Source of the DNA: Streptomyces sp. SCSIO 75703
Lineage (GTDB): Bacteria; Actinomycetota; Actinomycetes; Streptomycetales; Streptomycetaceae
Assembly: GCF_036607905.1 (NCBI RefSeq)
Contig: NZ_CP144555.1
Coordinates: forward strand, 3,410,001-3,474,000
Direction: 5' to 3'
Length of the DNA stretch: 64,000 nucleotides
The notes below the pieces were generated by a model, which saw only the letters and a list, made by a program, of their open reading frames with translations, ran no database searches and had not been told where the DNA came from. Every line of letters begins with the position of its first letter. Position 1 is the stretch's first letter. A program made the translations under genes and the position numbers. Below are positions 27,630-35,644 of this stretch, one piece after another.

Positions 27630-28633
27630 CAGCTCTCGGCCTCCCACTGCAAGCGCCCCACGGCGTCCAGGATGCGGTCCACACCGGGCAGGTGGTGGCG
27701 CTCCAGCATCGGCGGCGGGTACGGGACGTCGAACCCGGCCACGCGCAGCACCGGCGCCTCCAGGTGGTGGAAGCAGCGCTCCGTGACCCGGGCCGCGATC
27801 TCGCCCCCGGGGCCGCCGAAGGCGTGCGCCTCGTGGACGACGACCGCGCGTCCGGTCCGCCGCACCGAGGCGCAGACCGTCTCGTCGTCGAACGGCACCA
27901 GCGAGCGCAGGTCGACGACTTCGAGGTCCCAGCCCTCGGCTCGGGCCGCCTCGGCGGCCTCCATGCAGACGGCGACCGAGGGCCCGTACGTGAGGAGCGT
28001 GGCGCTCCGGCCGGAGCGCCGCACCACCGCGCGGCCTATCGGCTCAACGGGTGAGGGCCGCTCCGGGTTCCAGGAGTCCTTCGACCAGTACAGCCGCTTG
28101 GGTTCGAGGAAGACCACCGGGTCGTCGGAGGCGATGGCGGCGCGCAGCAGCCCGTAGGCGTCGGCGACGGTCGCGGGCGTGACGACATGGAGCCCCGGGG
28201 TCGCCATGTAGTACGCCTCGGAGGAGTCGCTGTGGTGCTCGACGCCGCCGATGCCGCCGCCGTAGGGGATGCGGATGGTCAGCGGCAGGGGCAGCGTGCC
28301 GCGGGTGCGGTTGCGCATCTTGGCGACATGGCTGGCGAGCTGCTCGAACGCCGGGTAGGCGAAGGCGTCGAACTGCATCTCCACGACCGGGCGCAGCCCG
28401 TACATCGCCATGCCGACGGCCGCGCCGAGGATGCCGGCCTCGGCGAGCGGGGTGTCCGCGCAGCGGTCCTCGCCGAACTCGGCGGCGAGCCCGTCGGTGA
28501 TCCTGAAGACGCCGCCGAGGGTGCCGACGTCCTCGCCGAGGACGTGCACCGCGGGGTCGTCGGCCATGGCGTCGCGCAGCGCCCGGGTCAGGGCCTGCGC
28601 CATGGTGGCCGGCTTCGCGGCGACGGTCGTCAT
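27629..28633 (-). CDS. bkdB: branched-chain 2-oxoacid dehydrogenase E1 beta, operon 2
   Basis: A 334-residue beta subunit with LGEDVGTLGGVFRITDGL, DTPLAEAGILGAAVG and RIPYGGGIGGVEHHSDSSE. It is collinear with the operon-1 E1 beta throughout. It pairs with the adjacent E1 alpha for TPP-dependent decarboxylation of branched 2-oxoacids. ATG 28633 overlaps the E1-alpha stop (ATGA), so translation of all three subunits is coupled, which would help fix stoichiometry. Confidence 0.92.
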   Translation of the reverse strand: MTTVAAKPATMAQALTRALRDAMADDPAVHVLGEDVGTLGGVFRITDGLAAEFGEDRCADTPLAEAGILGAAVGMAMYGLRPVVEMQFDAFAYPAFEQLASHVAKMRNRTRGTLPLPLTIRIPYGGGIGGVEHHSDSSEAYYMATPGLHVVTPATVADAYGLLRAAIASDDPVVFLEPKRLYWSKDSWNPERPSPVEPIGRAVVRRSGRSATLLTYGPSVAVCMEAAEAARAEGWDLEVVDLRSLVPFDDETVCASVRRTGRAVVVHEAHAFGGPGGEIAARVTERCFHHLEAPVLRVAGFDVPYPPPMLERHHLPGVDRILDAVGRLQWEAES

Positions 28634-29823
28634 CGGGGTCCTTCCGTGCTCGCGGCGGTCCCGGTGGTCCGGCCGGTCCCGGTGGTCGGGGCGGTCTCTG
28701 CTTCGGCCTCGGCCGCCAGCTCCGCCCGCAGCAGGTCCCGCTGCTCGCGCAGTTGCGGGGTCGGCTCGGCGTAGACGTGTGCGAAGAGGTCCATCGGGTC
28801 CAGGCGCGCGTCCTCGTTCATCCGCGCGCGCAGGTCGGCGGCCATCGCCTCGGCGTCCTCGCGCGCGCCGCGCACGGCGTCCTCGGTGAGCAGCCCGCGC
28901 CGGGTCAGCTCCTCCTCCAGCAGGGCGATCGGGTCGTGCCGCCGCCAGGTCTCGACCTCGTCGTCGCCCCGGTAGCGGGTGGCGTCGTCGGCGTTGGTGT
29001 GGGCGTCGACGCGGTAGGTGAGCGCCTCGACCAGGGTGGGGCCGCCGCCCGCGCGGGCGTGGCGCACGGCGTCCGCGAGGACCTCGTGCACGGCGACGGC
29101 GTCGTTGCCGTCGACGAGGCGGCCGGGCATCCCGTAGCCGACGGCCTTGTGGGCCAGCGAGGGGGCCGCGGTCTGCTTGGCGAGGGGGACGGAGATGGCG
29201 AAGCCGTTGTTCTGCACGAGGAAGACGACCGGGGCCTGCCAGACGGCCGCGAAGTTCAGCGCCTCGTGGAAGTCGCCCTCGCTGGTGCCGCCGTCGCCGA
29301 CCATGGCGAGCGCGACCACGTCGTCGCCCTGGAGGCGGGCCGCGTGCGCGAGGCCGACGGCGTGCGGGAGCTGGGTGGCGAGCGGCGTGGACAGCGGGGC
29401 GACCCGGTGCTCGCGGGGGTCGTACCCGGTGTGCCAGTCGCCGCGCAGCAGGGTGAGGGCCTCGACGGGATCGACGCCGCGGGCGATGACGGCGAGGGTG
29501 TCGCGGTAGCTCGGGAAGAGCCAGTCCCGCTCGGCCAGCACGAGGGCGGCGGCGATCTCGCACGCCTCCTGGCCGGTGCTGGAGGGGTAGACGGCGAGCC
29601 GGCCCTGCTTGGTGAGGGCGGTGGCCTGCGCGTTGTACCGGCGGCCCTTGACCAGCTCCGCGTGGAGCCGGAGCAGCAGTGCGGGGTCGGCCCCGGCGGC
29701 GGCCTCGGTCCCCAGGACGCGGTGGGGTTCCGCGTCGGGCAGCAGGGGCGCGGGATCGGTACGGGGCTGCCAGGCGGGCGGCGGTGTGGGCCGGTAAGCG
29801 CCCCGCTGCTCCATGACCGTCAT
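28630..29823 (-). CDS. bkdA: branched-chain 2-oxoacid dehydrogenase E1 alpha, operon 2
   Basis: A 397-residue alpha subunit with the TPP motif region VVALAMVGDGGTSEGDFHEALNFAAVWQAPVVFLVQNNGFAIS (about 175-215) and the phosphorylation-loop equivalent TYRVDAHTNADDATRYR. ATG 29823 has an excellent ribosome site, GAGGAGGT, about 6 bases upstream; ATG 29814 is an alternative. It is the first gene of operon 2 and diverges from the Lrp-type regulator. In S. coelicolor the equivalent operon is controlled by BkdR. Confidence 0.92.
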   Translation of the reverse strand: MTVMEQRGAYRPTPPPAWQPRTDPAPLLPDAEPHRVLGTEAAAGADPALLLRLHAELVKGRRYNAQATALTKQGRLAVYPSSTGQEACEIAAALVLAERDWLFPSYRDTLAVIARGVDPVEALTLLRGDWHTGYDPREHRVAPLSTPLATQLPHAVGLAHAARLQGDDVVALAMVGDGGTSEGDFHEALNFAAVWQAPVVFLVQNNGFAISVPLAKQTAAPSLAHKAVGYGMPGRLVDGNDAVAVHEVLADAVRHARAGGGPTLVEALTYRVDAHTNADDATRYRGDDEVETWRRHDPIALLEEELTRRGLLTEDAVRGAREDAEAMAADLRARMNEDARLDPMDLFAHVYAEPTPQLREQRDLLRAELAAEAEAETAPTTGTGRTTGTAASTEGPR

Positions 29824-29925
29824 GACGGCACCTCCTCGTGGGAGCGGCTTCGGGCTCGCCACGGGTGTGACGGGCCTCACCTACCGATTGTTCGGTCGTC
29901 GGTGCATTTTGGCTACAGGCGGCCC

Positions 29926-29957
29926 CAGGCTGTGGACAATCGGTTCTCCACAGCCTG
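29926..29957. promoter_or_regulatory. inverted DnaA-box pair forming an 11-bp inverted repeat upstream of bkdR
   Basis: The arms CAGGCTGTGGA (29926-29936) and TCCACAGCCTG (29947-29957) are perfectly complementary across 10 nt. They include TGTGGACAA (29931-29939, complement of the Streptomyces DnaA box TTGTCCACA) and TTCTCCACA (29944-29952). A second small dyad, TGGACG-5-CGTCCA (29961-29977), lies between it and bkdR. Either could be the BkdR operator, and DnaA binding is equally possible. A further ACCGA/TCGGT dyad is at 29883-29896. Confidence 0.6.
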
Positions 29958-29997
29958 TGATGGACGCAGTACGTCCATGGTAGGAAGGCGGGGGGAC

Positions 29998-30498
29998 ATG
30001 GCATCTGAACAAATGGCCGAGCGCCCGGAGGAGTCCGGCACCCCGCCGCCCCCGCGCCCGCTGGACGCGGTGGACCACGACATCCTGCGCATGCTCCGCG
30101 CGGACGGCCGCGCCTCGGTCCGCTCGGTCGCCGAACGGGTGCACGTCTCGCGCGCCAACGCCTACGCGCGCATCAACCGGCTCATCGAGGACGGCGTCAT
30201 CCGGGGCTTCGGCGCCCGCGTCGACCACGAGCGGGCCGGCCAGGGCACCTCGGCCTACATCACTCTGAAGATCGTCCAGAATTCCTGGCGCACGGTGCGC
30301 GAGCAGCTCAGGCAGCTTCCCGGCGCCTCCCACATCGCCCTGCTGGGCGGTGACTTCGACGTCCTGCTGCTGGTGCACACGCAGGACAACCGGGCCCTGC
30401 GCGAGCTGGTGCTCACCCGCATCCAGGCGATACCCCAGGTGCTCAGCACCCGCACGCTGCTGGTGTTCGAGACGGAGGACCTGGAACCGCAGGGCTGA
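29998..30498 (+). CDS. bkdR: Lrp/AsnC family regulator BkdR
   Basis: A 166-residue regulator. An N-terminal HTH (about 20-70, LDAVDHDILRMLRADGRASVRSVAERVHVSRANAYARINRL) is followed by an alpha-beta RAM ligand and oligomerisation domain (about 85-160). The position, divergent from the second bkd operon, is that of bkdR in S. coelicolor, which controls the branched-chain dehydrogenase genes. ATG 29998 was used; GGAAGG and GGGGG lie upstream. It ends 13 bp before the convergent TetR gene. Confidence 0.88.
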   Translation: MASEQMAERPEESGTPPPPRPLDAVDHDILRMLRADGRASVRSVAERVHVSRANAYARINRLIEDGVIRGFGARVDHERAGQGTSAYITLKIVQNSWRTVREQLRQLPGASHIALLGGDFDVLLLVHTQDNRALRELVLTRIQAIPQVLSTRTLLVFETEDLEPQG

Positions 30499-30511
30499 GG
30501 CCCGAGGCGGG

Positions 30512-31108
30512 TCAGGCCGTCCGGTCGCCGCGCAGCCCGCCGAAGACCAGCCGCGCCACGGCGTCGGCCACCTCGCGCTCGGCCGCGCCGCGGCCGTCGG
30601 GCCGGTACCACTCGACGATCGAGTTGATCATGCCGAAGACGAGCCGGGTGGCGAGCCGCGGCTCCACGTCGGCGCGCACGTCCCCCTCGGCCGCCGCGGC
30701 CCTCATCAGCGCGGCGACCCGGTGGTCGAACTCGCGCCGCCGCTCCAGCGCCCACCGCTCGGTGCCGGTGTTGCCCCGCACCCTCAGCAGCAGCGTCACG
30801 TACGGCAGTTCGGCCATCAGCACCTCGACCATGCGCCGCACGACGTGCTCCAGGCGCGCGGCGGCGCCGCCCTCGCGCGCCCGCTCCTCGTCGAGGATGG
30901 CGAAGAGGCCGTCCAGGGCGCGGCTCACGGCGCGTCGCAGGAGTTCCTCCTTGCCGGCGACGTGGTGGTAGATCGACGACTTGGAGATGCCGGCGGCCTT
31001 GGAGAGGTGCTCCATGGAGGTGCCGTCGTAGCCGCGTTCGTTGAAGACCTGGACGGCGACGGAGAGCAGCGTCTCGGGGGTGTACGTGTCGCGCTTGGCG
31101 GTGGTCAT
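30512..31108 (-). CDS. TetR family repressor, probable paa/fatty-acid type
   Basis: A 198-residue TetR protein. The HTH is at about 15-55 (LSVAVQVFNERGYDGTSMEHLSKAAGISKSSIYHHVAGKEELL), followed by a helical ligand domain. Its start overlaps the 3-hydroxyacyl-CoA dehydrogenase stop (ATGA), so it lies in the same operon. A near-perfect 18-bp palindrome between that operon and paaN is the obvious operator. PaaR-type repressors respond to phenylacetyl-CoA, so that or another acyl-CoA is the likely ligand; this is inference from context. Confidence 0.87.
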   Translation of the reverse strand: MTTAKRDTYTPETLLSVAVQVFNERGYDGTSMEHLSKAAGISKSSIYHHVAGKEELLRRAVSRALDGLFAILDEERAREGGAAARLEHVVRRMVEVLMAELPYVTLLLRVRGNTGTERWALERRREFDHRVAALMRAAAAEGDVRADVEPRLATRLVFGMINSIVEWYRPDGRGAAEREVADAVARLVFGGLRGDRTA

Positions 31109-32622
31109 GGGGCGCTGCCCTCCGTTGCGTCGCGGGCGTGTGCGTGGCGGTGCAGCGCGAGGGACGGGGCGCAGCGCCCCGCGGGCTCGCGCCGGTGCAC
31201 CTCGGTGAGCAGGGCGTGGGCCCATCCGCGGCCGAGCCGGTCGCCCCACGCGAAGGGACCGAGCGGGTAGTTGACGCCGAGCCGCATGGCCGTGTCGACG
31301 TCCTCGCGCGTGGCGACGCCCTGGGCGACGGCGTCGTGCGCCAGGTCGACGATCCGCGCGACCGTACGGGCGACGATCATGCCCGGGACGTCTCCGACGA
31401 CGCTGACCTCCTTGCCGAGCGCCTGGAACAGGCCGGTGGCCTCCGCCAGGGTGCGCGGCGCGGTGCCCTCCCCGGCGGCCAGGGCGATCCGGCCGGCCGC
31501 GCCGTAGTCGAGCGCCAGGTCGAACTGGACGGTGTCCCCCAGCTCGGCGGAGGTGCGCCCGTCCGCGAGACGGAGGCGGCCCCCGCCGGGCAGGAGCAGC
31601 GCGCCCGCGCCGTCCGGTGCCCCGTCGCGGACCTCGATCCCGGCCTCGCGGAGCAGTCCGGGCAGGCCGGCGGCGGGGCCCAGGCCGCCGGTGACGGCGA
31701 CGTGCGCGGGCGGGTCCGCGGGGGCGGCGGTGTGCGGGGCGGGGCGCTCGGCGCCCTCCCCGTACGCGTACCAGCCCCGGCCGCTCTTGCGGCCGAGCCG
31801 GCCGGACTCGACCAGCCGGCGCTGGGCGAGCGACGGGGTGAACCGCGCGTCCCGGAAGAAGGAGCGCCACACGGAGTGCGTGACGGACTCGTTGACGTCC
31901 TGCCCGATCAGGTCGGTCAGCTCGAAGGCGCCCATCCGGAAGCCGCCCGACTCGCGCAGCACGGCGTCCACGGTGGCCGGGTCGGCGCCGCGCGCCTCGT
32001 GCACCGCGAGGGCCTCGGCGTAGAAGGGCCGGGCGATGCGGTTGACGATGAAGCCGGGCGTGTCCGCGCAGTACACGGGCGTCTTGCCCCAGGCGCGGGC
32101 CGTCTCGTACGCGCGCGTGGCCGCCGCCGGGGCGGTGGCGAAGCCGGAGACCACCTCGACCAGCGGCAGGAGCGGCGCCGGGTTGAAGAAGTGCAGGCCG
32201 ACGAAGCGTTCCGGCCGGTCGAGGGCCCCGCCGACGGCGGTGACCGACAGGGAGGAGGTGTTGGTGGCGAGCAGGCACTCCTCGCCGACGGCGGACTCCA
32301 GCTCGCGCAGCAGTTCCTGCTTGGCGTCGAGGCGTTCCACGACCGCCTCCACGACCAGGCCGCAGCCGGCCAGCCCCGCGAGGCTCCCGGCGGGCTCCAG
32401 GCGGGCGCGCGCCGCGTCCCGCTCGGCGCCGGTGAGCCGCCCCTTCTCGACGAGGCGGTCGAGCCGGGCGCCGATCGCCTCGGCCGCCTGGCCGGCCCGT
32501 CCGGGAAGGGCGTCGTGCAGCCGCACGGGATGCCCCGCGATCAGCGCCACCTGGGCGATCCCCTGCCCCATGGTGCCGGTGCCGACCACGCCCACGGGGC
32601 TGCCGAGGTCGAGTGCTGTCAT
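31105..32622 (-). CDS. 3-hydroxyacyl-CoA dehydrogenase (PaaH/PaaC-like, two C-domains)
   Basis: A 505-residue NAD-dependent dehydrogenase. The Rossmann domain (about 8-185) has GVVGTGTMGQGIAQVA and the catalytic-type block FVGLHFFNPAPLLPLVEVV (His-Glu pair). A first 3HCDH C-domain (about 190-285, DTPGFIVNRIARPFYAEALAV) and a second, shorter one (about 415-485, DVPGMIVARTVARIVDLAHDAV) follow. This two-C-domain plan is typical of phenylacetate-pathway 3-hydroxyadipyl-CoA dehydrogenases. It is coupled to the TetR gene downstream and is divergent from paaN. Confidence 0.88.
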   Translation of the reverse strand: MTALDLGSPVGVVGTGTMGQGIAQVALIAGHPVRLHDALPGRAGQAAEAIGARLDRLVEKGRLTGAERDAARARLEPAGSLAGLAGCGLVVEAVVERLDAKQELLRELESAVGEECLLATNTSSLSVTAVGGALDRPERFVGLHFFNPAPLLPLVEVVSGFATAPAAATRAYETARAWGKTPVYCADTPGFIVNRIARPFYAEALAVHEARGADPATVDAVLRESGGFRMGAFELTDLIGQDVNESVTHSVWRSFFRDARFTPSLAQRRLVESGRLGRKSGRGWYAYGEGAERPAPHTAAPADPPAHVAVTGGLGPAAGLPGLLREAGIEVRDGAPDGAGALLLPGGGRLRLADGRTSAELGDTVQFDLALDYGAAGRIALAAGEGTAPRTLAEATGLFQALGKEVSVVGDVPGMIVARTVARIVDLAHDAVAQGVATREDVDTAMRLGVNYPLGPFAWGDRLGRGWAHALLTEVHRREPAGRCAPSLALHRHAHARDATEGSAP

Positions 32623-32673
32623 GGCGGAATCCTCCCCCACGGGGTTTTCCACAGAAGCGGCGGACCCCCTTGT

Positions 32674-32691
32674 ACCGACCGATCGTTCGGT
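32674..32691. promoter_or_regulatory. TetR-type operator between paaH-like and paaN
   Basis: An 18-bp palindrome, ACCGACCGATCGTTCGGT, symmetric except for one base pair. It lies about 50 bp before the dehydrogenase start and 225 bp before paaN. The CCGA..CG..TCGG pattern is that of acyl-CoA-responsive TetR repressors of the PaaR/FadR kind. The TetR gene is in the adjoining operon. Confidence 0.7.
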
Positions 32692-32916
32692 TACTCTAGC
32701 CCTGTCCGCCCGTTCCTGCCCAGGGCCGTGCCGGGTCGTGGAGACCGCGCACACCGTGAAGGCTGTGGACACGGCGGACGCCCCGCCCGCCCCGCGGACC
32801 GTGCGCGCCGTGCACACCACGGGCCCATGGACCACAGGGACCCGCGGGCGCGGGACGGACGGCGTACGCAGCCCGCATCGCCCAGACGCAGAGCCGAGAC
32901 GAGGAGTTGGTCCCGC

Positions 32917-34608
32917 ATGGCCGCCGCACTCACCGCGCCCGAGCTGACCGCCCAGCACCGGTCCACCCTCGACCGGGCGCTGGAGACGATCCGCACGCGC
33001 GCGTACTGGTCCCCCCACCCCGAACACCCCAAGGCGTACGGGGAGGGCGACAGCCTCGACCTCGCGGCGGGCAAGGCCGCCTTCGACGCCCTGCTCGGCA
33101 CCCGCCTCGACCTCGGCCAGCCCGGCACCGACGACTGGGTGGGCGGCGAGGTCTCCCCGTACGGCGTCGAGCTGGGCGTGACCTACCCGCACGCCGACGT
33201 CGACGTGCTGCTGCCCGCCATGCTGGCCGGGCGGCGGGCCTGGCGGGACGCGGGCCCCGAGCTGCGCGCCATGGTCTGCCTGGAGATCCTGCGGCGGATC
33301 GCCGACCGGACGCACGAGTTCGCGCACGCGGTCATGCACACCTCCGGGCAGGCGTTCATGATGGCGTTCCAGGCGGGCGGCCCGCACGCCCAGGACCGCG
33401 GCCTGGAGGCGGTGGCGTACGCCTACGCGGAGCAGGTCCGCACCCCCGGGGAAGCCGAGTGGACCAAGCCGCAGGGCAAGCGGGACCCGCTCGTGCTCAC
33501 CAAGGAGTTCACGGCGGTCCCGCGCGGCATCGGCCTGGTCGTCGGCTGCAACACCTTCCCGACGTGGAACGGCTACCCGGGCCTCTTCGCCTCCCTGGCC
33601 ACCGGCAACGCCGTCCTGGTCAAGCCGCACCCGCGGGCGGTGCTGCCGCTCGCGCTCACCGTGCGCATCGCGCGCGAGGTGCTCGGCGAGGCGGGCTTCG
33701 ACCCCAACCTGGTCGCGCTCGCCGCCGAGCGGCCCGGCGAGGGCATCGCCAGGACGCTCGCCACCCGGCCGGAGATCCGGATCATCGACTACACCGGGTC
33801 GACGGAGTTCGGGGACTGGCTGGAGGCCCACGCCCGCCAGGCCCAGGTGTACACGGAGAAGGCCGGCGTCAACACGGTGATCGTGGAGTCGACCGGGAAC
33901 TACCGGGGCATGCTCGCCAACCTGGCGTTCTCCCTCTCGCTCTACAGCGGCCAGATGTGCACCACCCCGCAGAACCTGCTGGTCCCGCGCGACGGCATCG
34001 CCACCGACCAGGGCCCGAAGACCTTCGACGAGGTCGCCGCCGACCTCGCCGCCGCGGTGGACGGACTGCTCGGCGACGACGCCCGCGCCACCGGGATCCT
34101 CGGCGCGATCGTCAACCCGGGCGTGCGGGAGCGACTGGAGGACGCCGCCGGTCTCGGCGAGGTCGCCCTCGCCTCCCGCGCGATCGCCCACCCGGAGTTC
34201 CCGGACGCCACCGTGCGCTCCCCGCTGATCGTCAAGCTGGACAGCGCCAAGCCGGCGGACGCGGCGGCCTGCGCCACCGAGTGCTTCGGCCCCGTCTCCT
34301 TCCTCGTCGCCGTCGACTCCGCCGAGCACGCGGTGGAGCTGCTGCGCCGCAGCGTCCGGGAGCAGGGCGCGATGACCGTCGGCGCCTACACCACCGACCC
34401 CGGAGTCGAGGAGGCGGTGCGGGAGGCGTGCCTCGACGAGGCCGCCCAGCTCTCGCTGAACCTCACCGGCGGGGTCTACGTCAACCAGACGGCCGCCTTC
34501 TCCGACTTCCACGGCTCGGGCGGCAACCCGGCGGCCAACGCGGCCCTGTGCGACGGCGCGTTCGTCGCCAGCCGCTTCCGGATGGTGGAGGTCCGCCGGG
34601 AGGCGTAG
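32917..34608 (+). CDS. paaN: phenylacetic acid degradation protein PaaN (aldehyde dehydrogenase)
   Basis: A 563-residue aldehyde dehydrogenase superfamily protein matching the stand-alone PaaN branch. It shows VGCNTFPTWNGYPGLFASLATGNAVLVKPHP, a dinucleotide-binding region DYTGSTEFGDWLE and catalytic C348 in YSGQMCTTPQN. PaaN oxidises ring-opened CoA aldehydes in phenylacetate catabolism, but no other paa genes are near, so its role here could be another acyl-CoA aldehyde. ATG 32917 has GAGGAG 10 bases upstream. It shares a divergent promoter region with the 3-hydroxyacyl-CoA dehydrogenase-TetR operon. Confidence 0.9.
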   Translation: MAAALTAPELTAQHRSTLDRALETIRTRAYWSPHPEHPKAYGEGDSLDLAAGKAAFDALLGTRLDLGQPGTDDWVGGEVSPYGVELGVTYPHADVDVLLPAMLAGRRAWRDAGPELRAMVCLEILRRIADRTHEFAHAVMHTSGQAFMMAFQAGGPHAQDRGLEAVAYAYAEQVRTPGEAEWTKPQGKRDPLVLTKEFTAVPRGIGLVVGCNTFPTWNGYPGLFASLATGNAVLVKPHPRAVLPLALTVRIAREVLGEAGFDPNLVALAAERPGEGIARTLATRPEIRIIDYTGSTEFGDWLEAHARQAQVYTEKAGVNTVIVESTGNYRGMLANLAFSLSLYSGQMCTTPQNLLVPRDGIATDQGPKTFDEVAADLAAAVDGLLGDDARATGILGAIVNPGVRERLEDAAGLGEVALASRAIAHPEFPDATVRSPLIVKLDSAKPADAAACATECFGPVSFLVAVDSAEHAVELLRRSVREQGAMTVGAYTTDPGVEEAVREACLDEAAQLSLNLTGGVYVNQTAAFSDFHGSGGNPAANAALCDGAFVASRFRMVEVRREA

Positions 34609-34668
34609 GCACCCCGGCAGGCCCCCCTCGGCGCCCAGCCGGTCCGGCGGTCTTGCGGTCCGGCGGCA

Positions 34669-34701
34669 GGCGGTCCGGTGCCGCGGCGGCACCGGTCCGC
34701 C
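34669..34701. terminator. bidirectional terminator hairpin
   Basis: A 15-bp stem with one mismatch (34669-34683 with 34687-34701) and 3-nt loop, between convergent paaN and the TrmH-type gene. Imperfect GGTCCGGCGG repeats flank it. Confidence 0.7.
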
Positions 34702-34768
34702 GTACCGCGGGTTCACCCGTCCCGGGCCGGCGCCCGCCCCCGGGCAGGCGCACCCGGCACGGGCCGGT

Positions 34769-35644
34769 TCACCCGCCCTGGGCCGGTGCTCCCGGCACGG
34801 GGCGGGCTCCGACGGCGCCGCCCCCGCCGGAGCCGTCCACGCCGCCCCCGCCGGAGCCGTCCACGGCGCCTCCGGCGGCACCTCCCGGGGCGCCGCCGGA
34901 CGTGGCGCTCCAGTGGTAGAGGGTCATGGCGACACTGGTCGCCAGGTTGTAGCTGGAGACCTGGGGCCGCATGGGCAGCGCCACCAGGTGGTCGGCCCGT
35001 GCGCGCAGCTCGGGCGTGAGGCCGCCGCGTTCCGAGCCGAAGGCCAGCAGCGCGTCGTCCGGCAGGACCGTCCCCCGGATGTCCTCGCCCCCCGGGTCGA
35101 GCGCGAAGACCGGGCCGGGCGGCAGCTCCGCCGTGGTCAGCCGTTCCACGACGGTCGCGTAGTGCAGCCCCGCCCCGCCGCGCACCACCGTCGGGTGCCA
35201 GGGGTCGAGGGTGCCCGTGGTGCACACGCCGGTCGCGCCGAAACCGGCGGCGAGCCGGATCACGGCCCCCGCGTTGCCGAGATTGCGCGGCTGGTCGAGG
35301 ACGACGACGGGCGCGGTGCGCGGCAGCGCCGCCAGCCTGCGCAGCCCCTCCTCCCGCGCGGGGCGCACCGCCAGCGCGGCCACCGCGGTCGGGTGCGGAC
35401 GCGGCACCAGCGCGGCGTACGCGTCCCGGTCCACCGGTACCAGGAGCCCGGCCAGGGCGTCCCGCACGTCCGGCGCCAGCTCGTCGGCGAGGGCCAGGGC
35501 GCCCGCGCGGTCGGCGGTGACGGCCACGGGCACCTCGGCGCCGAAGCGCAGCGCGTGCTTGAGGGCGTGGAAGCCGTCCAGCAGCACGCAGCGGGCGGCG
35601 TGGCCACGCCAGGCGGCCAGGGCCTCGGAGACGGGGTCGGTCAT
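34769..35644 (-). CDS. TrmH/SpoU family RNA 2'-O-methyltransferase
   Basis: A 291-residue SPOUT methyltransferase. Motif 1 VVVLDQPRNLGNAGAVIRLAAGFGATGV, motif 2 LLAFGSERGGLTPELRARADHLVALPM and motif 3 VSSYNLATSVAMTLYHW form the trefoil knot that binds S-adenosylmethionine. The target is probably tRNA or 23S rRNA. The last about 40 residues are a Gly-rich repeat (GGAVDGSGGGGVDGSGGGG), encoded by a 24-bp tandem repeat and unlike the family end. ATG 35644 overlaps the HTTM-protein stop (ATGA). Confidence 0.88.
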   Translation of the reverse strand: MTDPVSEALAAWRGHAARCVLLDGFHALKHALRFGAEVPVAVTADRAGALALADELAPDVRDALAGLLVPVDRDAYAALVPRPHPTAVAALAVRPAREEGLRRLAALPRTAPVVVLDQPRNLGNAGAVIRLAAGFGATGVCTTGTLDPWHPTVVRGGAGLHYATVVERLTTAELPPGPVFALDPGGEDIRGTVLPDDALLAFGSERGGLTPELRARADHLVALPMRPQVSSYNLATSVAMTLYHWSATSGGAPGGAAGGAVDGSGGGGVDGSGGGGAVGARPVPGAPAQGG

